From NCBI GenBank assembly GCA_020025795.1, contig JAHHRK010000005.1:1-30126 (forward strand): a stretch of DNA of 30,126 nt, read 5' to 3'. This document shows positions 24,721 through 30,126 of the stretch, piece after piece (within the stretch, counting starts at the first letter, position 1; each line of letters opens with the position of its first letter). This DNA is from Faecalibacterium sp. Its GTDB lineage: Bacteria; Bacillota; Clostridia; Oscillospirales; Ruminococcaceae. The notes beneath the pieces are model-generated. The model did no database searches. It was not told the DNA's origin and was given only the letters and a program-made list of their open reading frames with translations. The position numbers and the translations under genes are program-made.

Positions 24721-25577
24721 GTGAGATCATTCGGTTTGGCACAGCCGGTACAAGCGACAGCTTTTCCGCGATGGGCTATAAAACCAGCATGGATGTGCCG
24801 GAATACACAGCACGCATGGGGCTGAATGCCTTTGAATACCAGTGTGGCCGTGGAGTACGGCTTGGTCTGGACAAAGCCGCGAAAATGGCGCTTTTGGCTC
24901 AGCAGAAGGATATTCTGTTTAGCGTACACGCTCCGTACTATATCAGCATGTCCAGCATGGAAGAGGAAAAGCGCCTGAACAGTATCGACTATATCCTCCA
25001 AAGCTGTGCACTGGTGAAAGCTTTGGGCGGCAAGCGCGTGATTTTCCATTCCGGTAGCTGCGGCAAGCAGAGCCGGGAAACTGCACTGGAAAAGGCAATG
25101 GACACCATGCGCCGCACGGTGGAAGCTTGTGATGCAGCTGGCTTTGGGGATTTGACCCTTTGTCCGGAAACTATGGGCAAAATCGGCCAGCTGGGAACTT
25201 TGGATGAGGTACTGGCACTGTGCAGTGTGGATAAACGAATCACTCCCTGCATCGACTTCGGTCATCTGAATGCTCGCACACTGGGCGGCATCCAGACCAA
25301 ACAGGACTATGCGGATATTCTGGATCGTATGGGCGAAGCACTGGGCGATGAGCGTGCCCAAAAGTTCCATGTGCATTTTTCCCGCATTGAATTTACAAAC
25401 GGCGGCGAAAAGCGTCACTGGACCTTTGCCGAAACACAGTTTGGCCCGGAACCGGCTCCGCTGATGGAGCTGTTTGCGGAGCGTAAACTGTCTCCCGTGG
25501 TTATTTGTGAAAGCGCCGGTACCCAGGCAGAGGACGCACAATGGATGCGTGCATGCTACGAATCGGCACTGGAATGA
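24717..25577 (+). CDS. Endonuclease IV-like TIM-barrel protein (AP endonuclease family 2)
   Basis: 286 aa. Nfo-type endonuclease IV cuts 5' of abasic sites using three zinc ions held in a TIM barrel. Most metal ligands align with E. coli Nfo: H71 (SVHAPYY), H111 (IFHSGS), E151 (LCPETMG), D180 and H183 (CIDFGHL), H218 or H220 (FHVHFS), H234 and E265 (VICESAG). The Nfo D-x-H pair (D229/H231) reads K232-R-H234 here, so one aspartate ligand seems missing. The group may be a diverged endonuclease IV or a related sugar-phosphate isomerase-like enzyme. GTG 24717 is preferred: GTGA overlap with the phosphatase gene and GGGAGG 9 nt upstream. No clear terminator follows before the efp promoter. Confidence 0.85.
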   Translation: MSEIIRFGTAGTSDSFSAMGYKTSMDVPEYTARMGLNAFEYQCGRGVRLGLDKAAKMALLAQQKDILFSVHAPYYISMSSMEEEKRLNSIDYILQSCALVKALGGKRVIFHSGSCGKQSRETALEKAMDTMRRTVEACDAAGFGDLTLCPETMGKIGQLGTLDEVLALCSVDKRITPCIDFGHLNARTLGGIQTKQDYADILDRMGEALGDERAQKFHVHFSRIEFTNGGEKRHWTFAETQFGPEPAPLMELFAERKLSPVVICESAGTQAEDAQWMRACYESALE

Positions 25578-25617
25578 CAATTTTTAGGTTATTATGCGTG
25601 TTTTTTTGCTTCTGCCC

Positions 25618-25646
25618 TTGCAATATGCTGCTATTTCGGGTAAAAT
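25618..25646 (+). promoter_or_regulatory. Probable sigma-A promoter of efp
   Basis: TTGCAA (25618-25623) and TAAAAT (25641-25646) are spaced by 17 bp, 60 bp before the efp start in an AT-rich gap. Four of six and five of six consensus positions match. Confidence 0.65.
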
Positions 25647-25706
25647 AAAAACAGATATGCATAGGCATTGAATATTGAAATACAAACTTTATTGGAGGAA
25701 TTCCGA

Positions 25707-26264
25707 ATGATTTCTGCAGGCGAATTTCGTAACGGCGTAACTTTTGAGCAGGACGGCCAGGTTCTTCAGGTCGTTGAGTTCCAGCATGTTAAGCCTGGTA
25801 AGGGCGCAGCTTTCGTCCGTACCAAGACCAAGAACGTTATTACCGGTTCTGTGGTCGAAACCAGCTACAACCCTACTGCAAAGTTCCCCCGTGCAACCAT
25901 CGACCGTCGTGAGATGAGCTACAGCTACGAGGACGGCGATCTGTACTACTTCATGGACAAGGAGACCTACGACCAGCAGCCCGTGAACAAGAGCGATGTT
26001 GGCGACAACTTCAAGTTCTGCAAGGAAGGCGACATGTGCAAGATCATGTCCTACAAGGGCAAGGTCTTCGGCGTTGAGATCCCCACTTTCGTTGAGCTGG
26101 AAGTCACCGCTACTGAGCCTGGCTTCAAGGGCAACACTGCTACCAACACTCTGAAGCCCGCTACTCTGGAGACTGGTGCAGAGCTGCGCGTGCCCCTGTT
26201 CATCAACGAGGGCGACAAGATCCGCATCGATACCCGCACCGGCGAGTATATGGAGCGCGTCTAA
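25707..26264 (+). CDS. efp: Translation elongation factor P
   Basis: 185 aa, standard EF-P length. EF-P enters the ribosomal E site and relieves stalling at proline runs. The three beta-barrel domains are complete: KOW-like N-domain (MISAGEFRNGVTF), the tip loop VKPGKGAAFVR with K32 at the position that carries modification in some species, and the C-terminal OB domain ending RIDTRTGEYMERV. ATG 25707 has GGAGG 8 nt upstream; an in-frame start at 25668 would add 13 non-conserved residues. No epm-type or ymfI-type modification gene is visible nearby. It is a single-gene unit, closed by a strong terminator. Confidence 0.97.
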   Translation: MISAGEFRNGVTFEQDGQVLQVVEFQHVKPGKGAAFVRTKTKNVITGSVVETSYNPTAKFPRATIDRREMSYSYEDGDLYYFMDKETYDQQPVNKSDVGDNFKFCKEGDMCKIMSYKGKVFGVEIPTFVELEVTATEPGFKGNTATNTLKPATLETGAELRVPLFINEGDKIRIDTRTGEYMERV

Positions 26265-26278
26265 TTTAATCCTGCCGC

Positions 26279-26317
26279 AAGGCCGGACTGCGGCGTTGAC
26301 CGCAGTCCGGCCTTTTT
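26279..26317 (+). terminator. Rho-independent terminator after efp
   Basis: GGCCGGACTGCGG (26281-26293) pairs perfectly with CCGCAGTCCGGCC (26300-26312) around a 6-nt loop, extended by AA/TT and followed by TTTTTAATT. It is the longest GC-rich perfect stem in the window. Confidence 0.96.
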
Positions 26318-26363
26318 AATTAACATTTATTCAGATGCCGGCATTGCCGGAAGGAGCGTAACT

Positions 26364-26777
26364 ATGAATCTGACTGAAAAAGCTGCATACCTGAAGGGTC
26401 TGGCCGATGGTCTGGGTCTGGCGGATTCCAGCCAGGATAAGGTGCTGAAGGTTGTTATCGACATGCTGGGTGATCTGTCTGAGGCTGTGGAAGGCCTGGA
26501 CGGCGAGATGGAAGCTGTCTGCGAAGAGCTGGACGAGATCGAAGAAGACCTGTACAGCGATGATGACGATGACGACGACTTCGAGTACGAAGACGACGAA
26601 GACGAGGATGAAGGCGAATACGAAGATGCTGAGGTCGAGTATGAGCTGACCTGCCCCAAGTGCGGTGCTACCGTAGTGGTCGACGAGGACACTCTGTTCA
26701 ATCAGCAGGTGTACTGCGGCCAGTGCCATGAGCCCATCTCTGTCGAAGTTGTTGACGAAGACGCTGACGAAGAGTAA
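26364..26777 (+). CDS. Acidic zinc-ribbon protein with CD1247-type N-terminal domain
   Basis: 137 aa. The N-terminal 50 residues (TEKAAYLKGLADGLGL, then a helical stretch) resemble the CD1247 N-terminal domain found in small Clostridia proteins of unknown function. Residues of about 51-92 are an extreme acidic tract with seven consecutive Asp followed by alternating Glu, Asp and Tyr. A C-terminal zinc ribbon follows: C97-x2-C100 and C118-x2-C121. No signal peptide or membrane segment, so it is cytoplasmic. AAGGAG lies upstream of the ATG, terminators bracket it on both sides, and it has no operon partner. An acidic tail next to a zinc ribbon suggests a nucleic-acid-mimicking or polymerase/ribosome-associated factor, but that is only inference. 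Confidence 0.85.
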   Translation: MNLTEKAAYLKGLADGLGLADSSQDKVLKVVIDMLGDLSEAVEGLDGEMEAVCEELDEIEEDLYSDDDDDDDFEYEDDEDEDEGEYEDAEVEYELTCPKCGATVVVDEDTLFNQQVYCGQCHEPISVEVVDEDADEE

Positions 26778-26790
26778 TCTTTGTATAAAG

Positions 26791-26820
26791 AAAAGCCGTG
26801 AGCAATGCTCACGGCTTTTT
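26791..26820 (+). terminator. Bidirectional terminator between convergent genes
   Basis: AAAAGCCGTGAGC (26791-26803) pairs with GCTCACGGCTTTT (26807-26819) around the loop AAT, with a T-run on each strand. It serves the acidic zinc-ribbon gene on the plus strand and the small gene ending at 26832 on the minus strand. Confidence 0.95.
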
Positions 26821-26831
26821 TGTTTCGTTCG

Positions 26832-27128
26832 TTATGCGTTTGCTGCGCCGCCGATGGCTTTTTCCAACCAAATGCTGCCAATATCCAGCGCGTTGAAAAG
26901 GCCTACCTTGTTGGTCTGGCGCATGATGCGCTCAGCCAGCGGCTTCTTGGTATCGGTAGAAAGCAGGATCAGGTGGATCTTATCGGCAATTTCCTGACCG
27001 TTTTCAACCTTAGTGGTCATTTCCTGAAGATACAGAATATAGGGATCGGTCATGTTGCCATAATAAATCTCATTGCCGCAGCGAACCAGCGGCTTGCCCT
27101 TGTAGGTCAGTTTAGGTGTGTATGCCAT
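26832..27128 (-). CDS. Conserved-looking small protein of unknown function
   Basis: 98 aa; I recall similar short proteins in Clostridia but no assigned function. It starts MAYTPKLTYKGKPLVRCGN and contains IYYGNMTDPYILYLQ and NALDIGSIWLEKAIGG. No signal peptide, membrane helix or metal motif is visible; predicted to be a small mixed alpha/beta cytoplasmic protein. Support for being a real gene: AAGGAGG on the minus strand 9 nt before the ATG, a well-formed promoter at 27169-27197 and a bidirectional terminator directly after the stop. It is the only confident complete minus-strand gene in the window, alone in its transcript. Confidence 0.87.
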   Translation of the reverse strand: MAYTPKLTYKGKPLVRCGNEIYYGNMTDPYILYLQEMTTKVENGQEIADKIHLILLSTDTKKPLAERIMRQTNKVGLFNALDIGSIWLEKAIGGAANA

Positions 27129-27168
27129 ATATCAATGCCTCCTTGCAATTATACATTTTACTCGTTCC

Positions 27169-27197
27169 AGTATATCATAAAACGCAATATCATACAA
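27169..27197 (-). promoter_or_regulatory. Promoter of the small minus-strand gene
   Basis: Read on the minus strand: -35 TTGTAT (27192-27197) and -10 TATACT (27169-27174) with a 17-bp spacer. It lies 41 bp before the start codon. Confidence 0.72.
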
Positions 27198-27272
27198 TCG
27201 CAAATCTGGTCGGAAGAATCGTATGAATATTTTGAAGATACCGTGAAATACATACACGAGATGCGTTGTTTG

Positions 27273-27281
27273 TGTTATACT
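27273..27281 (+). promoter_or_regulatory. Extended -10 promoter of the SGNH hydrolase gene
   Basis: TG-T-TATACT (27273-27281) is an extended -10 element with no good -35 upstream. It implies a transcript starting near 27288, with a leader of about 97 nt before the ATG. It is divergent from the promoter at 27169-27197. Confidence 0.55.
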
Positions 27282-27384
27282 GATAGAAGTGGATTTTATC
27301 GCTTGTACTTTCCGTGCAAGCTTTTCTATAAATAACGATGAGGATAGGGCAGCTTTTGCTGCTGATGATAGAGGAGACCGCATT

Positions 27385-28404
27385 ATGGCAGATTATCAGG
27401 AATTTCGTAAAAAATCCCGCCGCCGCCGCATGAAAAAGCGTATGCTGGCAGTGTGCGTGCTTGCTTTGGCACTGGGTGTTGTAGGTGGCAGCGCTTGGCT
27501 GGTTGTGTCTGGATTGGGCTTGCTCCATAAGAATGAGAATACAGACGCACAGGTCACACCGAATCAATCCGTAACGGAAAGCGCAAAGCCGGCTGCATCT
27601 GCAGCCAGTAAGAAGCTTCAACTGCAGCCGGTAACCGAAAATACAGACTGGAATACGGCGGCTTATGATGTGCGTACCCTGGATTATACGGTTCTGGGCC
27701 AGGATGACGGTACTACTGCGATGGATTATCGTCTGGTAGGCCAGCCTGCCTGTGGCCGTATCGAGACCAGCTATTATAACGGTGTGACCTTTATGGGCGA
27801 CAGCCTGACCCAGGGCTTGGAACTGTACACAACAGGTTTGCCCAATGCATTTTACTGTGCCTACAAGGGTATTGGCCCCAATGCTGTGGTAAATGGTGCT
27901 ACTTGCAAGCGTGCCGATGGTACACAGGAAGTTCCTCTGGAAGCGTTGGCAGCAATGGCTCCGGAAGCGATTTATGTGCTGTTTGGTACGAACACTTTGA
28001 CGAATGCCAGCGACAGCGTGCAGCAGTCGTTCCTGGCTTATTACGATCAGATGATCGACTTGATCAAGCAGACCCGTCCGGGTATCAAGATTTATATGCA
28101 GTCCATTACGCCGGTGCGCCCGAACGTTGCGGCAGAAAAGCCCGGCCTGAACAACGCACGCTTGCAGCGCATCAACGACGAACTGGCAGCGCTTGCGCTG
28201 AAGAAGGATTGTTATTTCATCAACCTGTGGGAGCCTTTGGCGGATGCGGAAGGCAATCTGCGTGAAGAATATGCTGCGGGTGACGGAATCCATATGAACC
28301 CCACCGGCTATGCAGCCTGGGTGGAATACCTGCGTACCCATACCGCCTACACGCCCGGCGCACTGTACGAGATGGGCAGTGGCAGTTACTATATTCCTGC
28401 CTGA
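27385..28404 (+). CDS. Membrane-anchored SGNH/GDSL-family hydrolase
   Basis: 339 aa. A basic N-terminus (RRRRMKKR) is followed by one hydrophobic segment at about 20-43, so the protein is anchored with the catalytic domain outside. A linker rich in Ser, Ala and Thr reaches to about 85. Block I is FMGDSLTQG with the nucleophile S140. GTNTLTN (N203) is block III. The catalytic pair is D300-x-x-H303 in DGIHMNPTGY. Exported SGNH hydrolases often act on acetylated cell-wall glycans or lipids; the actual substrate cannot be told from the sequence. ATG 27385 has GAGGAGA 7 nt upstream. No partner gene follows, as a terminator comes soon after the stop. Confidence 0.9.
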   Translation: MADYQEFRKKSRRRRMKKRMLAVCVLALALGVVGGSAWLVVSGLGLLHKNENTDAQVTPNQSVTESAKPAASAASKKLQLQPVTENTDWNTAAYDVRTLDYTVLGQDDGTTAMDYRLVGQPACGRIETSYYNGVTFMGDSLTQGLELYTTGLPNAFYCAYKGIGPNAVVNGATCKRADGTQEVPLEALAAMAPEAIYVLFGTNTLTNASDSVQQSFLAYYDQMIDLIKQTRPGIKIYMQSITPVRPNVAAEKPGLNNARLQRINDELAALALKKDCYFINLWEPLADAEGNLREEYAAGDGIHMNPTGYAAWVEYLRTHTAYTPGALYEMGSGSYYIPA

Positions 28405-28438
28405 TGATGAAATGAAGCAGCGATAAAGTATAAACAGA

Positions 28439-28489
28439 AAATGAGTGATGGCGGACTGTAACACAGGGGCTGCATCACTCATTTTTTTA
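28439..28489 (+). terminator. Terminator after the SGNH hydrolase gene
   Basis: ATGAGTGATG (28441-28450) pairs with CATCACTCAT (28473-28482), with a small inner hairpin CTGT/ACAG in the 22-nt interior, followed by a run of seven T. Confidence 0.82.
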
Positions 28490-28490
28490 T

Positions 28491-28514
28491 AGGAAAAGCC
28501 TGCTGGCTTTTCCT
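28491..28514 (+). repeat. Perfect 10-bp hairpin without U-tract
   Basis: AGGAAAAGCC (28491-28500) and GGCTTTTCCT (28505-28514) are perfect inverted arms around TGCT. There is no T-run on either side in the proper position, so it is not a standard terminator. It directly follows the preceding terminator and marks the boundary to the AT-rich region. Confidence 0.7.
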
Positions 28515-28959
28515 GTTATGTGGTTTCGTGTTCTTAGCACGGCAAAAAGGAATTGTTTTTTAGCAGCAAGTGATTTATGGTAGAATAAAAGCAGAAAGTC
28601 TGTTCGATGAATCAAAATTTATCCAACAAGGCCTCTCAAAACCCTATATTTGCAATGGTTTTCGCCGTTTGCAACTTCACATTTCATGTATTTCCCCTTG
28701 CTTTTGCCCTTACGAGCCGAAACAAGGGAATTTTACTTTAAAACAATTCGGGTGTATTTTTTCGGAGGTAATAAGCGAAATACCCCCTTCGCACAAATAT
28801 TCGATTTGTACTCTGGGAATTTCACCATTGTAACGGAAAAAGACTTATCGTAGCCCTTCCAAAAAGGAAAATGTCAGAGAAAAACTCCGGAAGCTCCAGC
28901 AGCAGGGCAAACAAAAACACTCTCGGAAAAAGTCCTTTGACCAAGAGAGGTAACTTGGG

Positions 28960-28997
28960 AAAAAACCGCCGTGCAGGTTGCAAACCATACACGGCGG
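28960..28997 (-). terminator. Minus-strand intrinsic terminator in the AT-rich tract
   Basis: CCGCCGTG (28966-28973) and CACGGCGG (28990-28997) form a perfect 8-bp stem, with an inner GGTT/AACC stem (28977-28980, 28984-28987). On the minus strand it is followed by six T (28960-28965 read as A on the plus strand). No complete minus-strand gene lies upstream of it in this window, so it may terminate an unannotated RNA or be left over from a lost gene. Confidence 0.65.
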
Positions 28998-29044
28998 ATT
29001 ACATATTATGTGCAGGAAATTGTACTTTATTGAAGTATGTATAG

Positions 29045-29260
29045 ATAAATATCTTGATTTCCCCCATTTCGCATGGTACCATAAAAATAACATTATTAAC
29101 AGCCCTTGGCGTGGAGGTGTGCAATGAACAACTAAGTATTTCATCTGTCGACATGGATTGCTTCGGACAAATCGGATTGTTACGAGGCAGCTTTGTTGTG
29201 CCGAATGAGATACCGGGTTTGTACACGATTGCCATCCTTCAGGAAGGGTTTACTGTATAA
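29045..29260 (+). pseudogene. Possible C-terminal gene remnant
   Basis: The frame is open from 29045 to the TAA at 29258-29260 and encodes about 71 residues. It lacks an ATG with a Shine-Dalgarno; only TTG 29054 or GTG 29114 could start it. The C-terminus, LRGSFVVPNEIPGLYTIAILQEGFTV in part (SFVVPNEIPGLYTI), has the alternating pattern of beta-sandwich domains seen at the ends of surface proteins. A hairpin begins 7 bp after the stop, as expected for the end of a former gene. I do not recognise the family, and this could be chance. Confidence 0.3.
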
Positions 29261-29266
29261 ATTTCT

Positions 29267-29300
29267 GTGCTTGTTTTCGGCTTCGAAAACAGGCACATTT
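29267..29300 (+). terminator. Hairpin, possible terminator of the remnant frame
   Basis: GTGCTTGTTTTCG (29267-29279) pairs along all 13 positions (one G-U) with CGAAAACAGGCAC (29284-29296) around the loop GCTT. The downstream sequence ATTTCTTATTT is only moderately U-rich. Confidence 0.55.
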
Positions 29301-29368
29301 CTTATTTCGGCTAACAGGGTTAATGAGAACACAAACGATACGAACTAAGCTTAGGAAGCTAGAGACTT

Positions 29369-30001
29369 ATGAAAAAAATAGCGTTACTTGTTTATCCCGA
29401 ATTCAGCCTACAGGAAGTGATGAATCTTTCTCGCTTGTTTAGATGGGATTTTGATGTTTGTACTGAAGTTATTTCAACCAGCAGAGAGTCAATCAAAAGT
29501 GAAGAAGGTGTTACGGTCCTTCCTCAGAGAACGGTGGATGAGTTTACCCCAGAAGATTATTTGTGCCTTGTATTACCAGGATGCAGTGATTTTACGGAAG
29601 TATTTAGAGATCGAAAGATAAATGAATTTTTGAAGAGCTTTCAAGGTAATTCAAGTTTTCCAATTGGTGCAATCTGTGGTGGTCCAATCTTATTAGCACG
29701 TGCAGGCCTTTTAAAAGATAAGAAGTTTACTGCTTCTTTGTATATGGACTATTTTGATTTCTGTCCATTTTTAGAAAAGGACAATTATATTGCTGCGCCT
29801 GCTGTAGTTTCAGACAATATTGTAACAGCAGGAGGAAATAATTTTAACGGCTTTGCGGTGGCCATGGCGCATCTACTCGGGTTTGAGTGTCCGGATCGAA
29901 TTCTTAGCGGGTATATGGATTCATGGGTACCAGACGATTACGAACAATATCTGCCCAGCGAAGCAGTAGATGAAATGAAAGATCTATTTTGTAACCTATG
30001 A
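29369..30001 (+). CDS. DJ-1/PfpI family protein
   Basis: 210 aa. DJ-1/PfpI proteins have a Rossmann-like fold with a nucleophile-elbow cysteine; members are proteases, chaperones, glyoxalases or amidases. Here the elbow is GAICGGPILLA with C103, and an N-terminal acidic residue (E16 in PEFSLQEVMN) may be the usual partner. YLCLVLPGC and TAGGNNFNGFAVAMAHLL complete the pattern. No domain for a transcription factor is fused, so function remains general. The codon use (TTA, AGA, AAT, TCA) is unlike the neighbouring genes, suggesting transfer from a low-GC Firmicute. The Shine-Dalgarno is weak (AGGAAG 11 nt or AGAG 4 nt before ATG). A 10-bp palindrome CTAAGCTTAG at 29345-29354 lies just upstream. 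Confidence 0.88.
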   Translation: MKKIALLVYPEFSLQEVMNLSRLFRWDFDVCTEVISTSRESIKSEEGVTVLPQRTVDEFTPEDYLCLVLPGCSDFTEVFRDRKINEFLKSFQGNSSFPIGAICGGPILLARAGLLKDKKFTASLYMDYFDFCPFLEKDNYIAAPAVVSDNIVTAGGNNFNGFAVAMAHLLGFECPDRILSGYMDSWVPDDYEQYLPSEAVDEMKDLFCNL

Positions 30002-30037
30002 GCTAACAAAATCCACTTTTATGTAATATAGTAGTAA

Positions 30038-30068
30038 TAGGCGGCAGAGATTTTATCTCTGCCGCCTA
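30038..30068. repeat. Perfect 14-bp inverted repeat after the DJ-1 gene
   Basis: TAGGCGGCAGAGAT (30038-30051) is the exact reverse complement of ATCTCTGCCGCCTA (30055-30068), with a 3-nt loop TTT. Neither side has a true U-tract. It may be a terminator shared by convergent genes or a dispersed hairpin repeat. Confidence 0.65.
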
Positions 30069-30126
30069 AACTTGTGTGTAAATGATTTCTGCGTTTACGA
30101 TCTCCATAGCACACGCCCGGATGTTA
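30066..30126 (-). CDS. Possible C-terminal end of a convergent gene (truncated by window edge)
   Basis: On the minus strand the frame is open from the window edge to a TAG at 30066-30068 and encodes 19 residues, including AMEIVNAEIIYTQV. Its stop sits in the inverted repeat at 30038-30068, as for a gene converging on the DJ-1 gene. Nineteen codons are too few to prove a gene, and no family is recognised. Confidence 0.3.
   Translation of the reverse strand, partial: NIRACAMEIVNAEIIYTQV

Larger units (their letters stand above)
28515..29368. other. AT-rich non-genic tract with structured elements and gene debris
   Basis: Over 850 bp lie between the SGNH gene and the DJ-1 gene without a convincing gene. 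An extended -10 box TGG-TAGAAT lies at 28578-28586. An imperfect hairpin at 28750-28787 holds a GGAGGT in its loop. A small frame at 28871-29044 (57 codons, with AAGGAA before its ATG) is lysine- and serine-rich and not recognised. A minus-strand terminator lies at 28960-28997. A frame ending at 29260 is probably a remnant. A 13-bp hairpin at 29267-29296 follows it. Composition differs clearly from the rest of the window. No terminal inverted repeats, transposase motif, tRNA or known RNA family was recognised. Confidence 0.6.

Noticed and set aside
28570..28833. Plus-strand 87-codon frame in the AT-rich tract
   Set aside because: No ribosome-binding site at its ATG, no domain, unusual Cys/Ser/Pro-rich content, and a second overlapping frame of similar length.
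28871..29044. 57-codon Lys/Ser-rich frame with AAGGAA before its ATG
   Set aside because: Short, unrecognised, and containing the terminator hairpin of the opposite strand; evidence is too thin for a gene call.
28845..29235. Minus-strand frames of 99 and 78 codons in the AT-rich tract
   Set aside because: No Shine-Dalgarno or recognisable protein; the 99-codon frame runs through the minus-strand terminator at 28960-28997.
28515..30126. Insertion sequence, group II intron or CRISPR in the AT-rich end
   Set aside because: No transposase or reverse-transcriptase motif, no terminal repeats with target duplication, no domain V-like motif and no regularly spaced repeats were found.

Overview
The window reads as a chromosomal core segment of an anaerobic Gram-positive gut bacterium of the Clostridia, most likely the Faecalibacterium/Gemmiger part of the Oscillospiraceae. 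The gene order (infC-rpmI-rplT, rnc-smc-ftsY, yhbY-nadD-yqeK-LCP-rsfS) is typical of Firmicutes. Codon use is GC-rich and favours GCA, CTG and AGC, with TTA, CTA and TCA nearly absent. The genus is an inference from style and gene order, not a database match.

Layout. 1-3985: the end of addB, then addA (double-strand break repair). 4024-5470: a consensus promoter, a leader with an attenuator-like hairpin, infC with a non-AUG start, rpmI, rplT and a terminator. 5522-10949: a SpoU/TrmH-type RNA methyltransferase, dprA, topA and trmFO, tightly packed with 4-bp overlaps at two junctions. 10974-17843: plsX, rnc, smc, ftsY and an ITP/XTP pyrophosphatase. 17944-23754: yhbY, nadD, yqeK, an LCP cell-wall ligase, rsfS and leuS. 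23819-24166: promoter, rpsU (58 aa) and terminator. 24217-25577: a YqeG-like HAD phosphatase and an endonuclease-IV-like TIM-barrel protein. 25618-26820: efp and an acidic zinc-ribbon protein, each followed by a strong terminator. 26832-27128 (minus strand): a small uncharacterised protein with its own promoter. 27385-28404: a membrane-anchored SGNH hydrolase.

From about 28,520 to the end the sequence becomes visibly AT-richer. A tract of about 960 bp without a confident gene holds several hairpins and gene debris. It is followed by a DJ-1/PfpI-family gene whose codon use is unlike the rest of the window, so this end is probably an acquired or variable segment.

Most genes serve information processing: translation (IF3, L35, L20, S21, EF-P, LeuRS, RsfS, YhbY), RNA modification and processing (TrmFO, SpoU, RNase III), and DNA maintenance (AddAB, DprA, TopA, SMC, the endonuclease-IV-like protein). 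No CRISPR array, tRNA, rRNA, intact insertion sequence or prophage was seen. I found no clear new multi-gene system. The best leads are the infC leader with its non-AUG start, the start-stop codon pair before topA, the lcp/yqeK overlap, the acidic zinc-ribbon protein, and the structured AT-rich tract before the DJ-1 gene.
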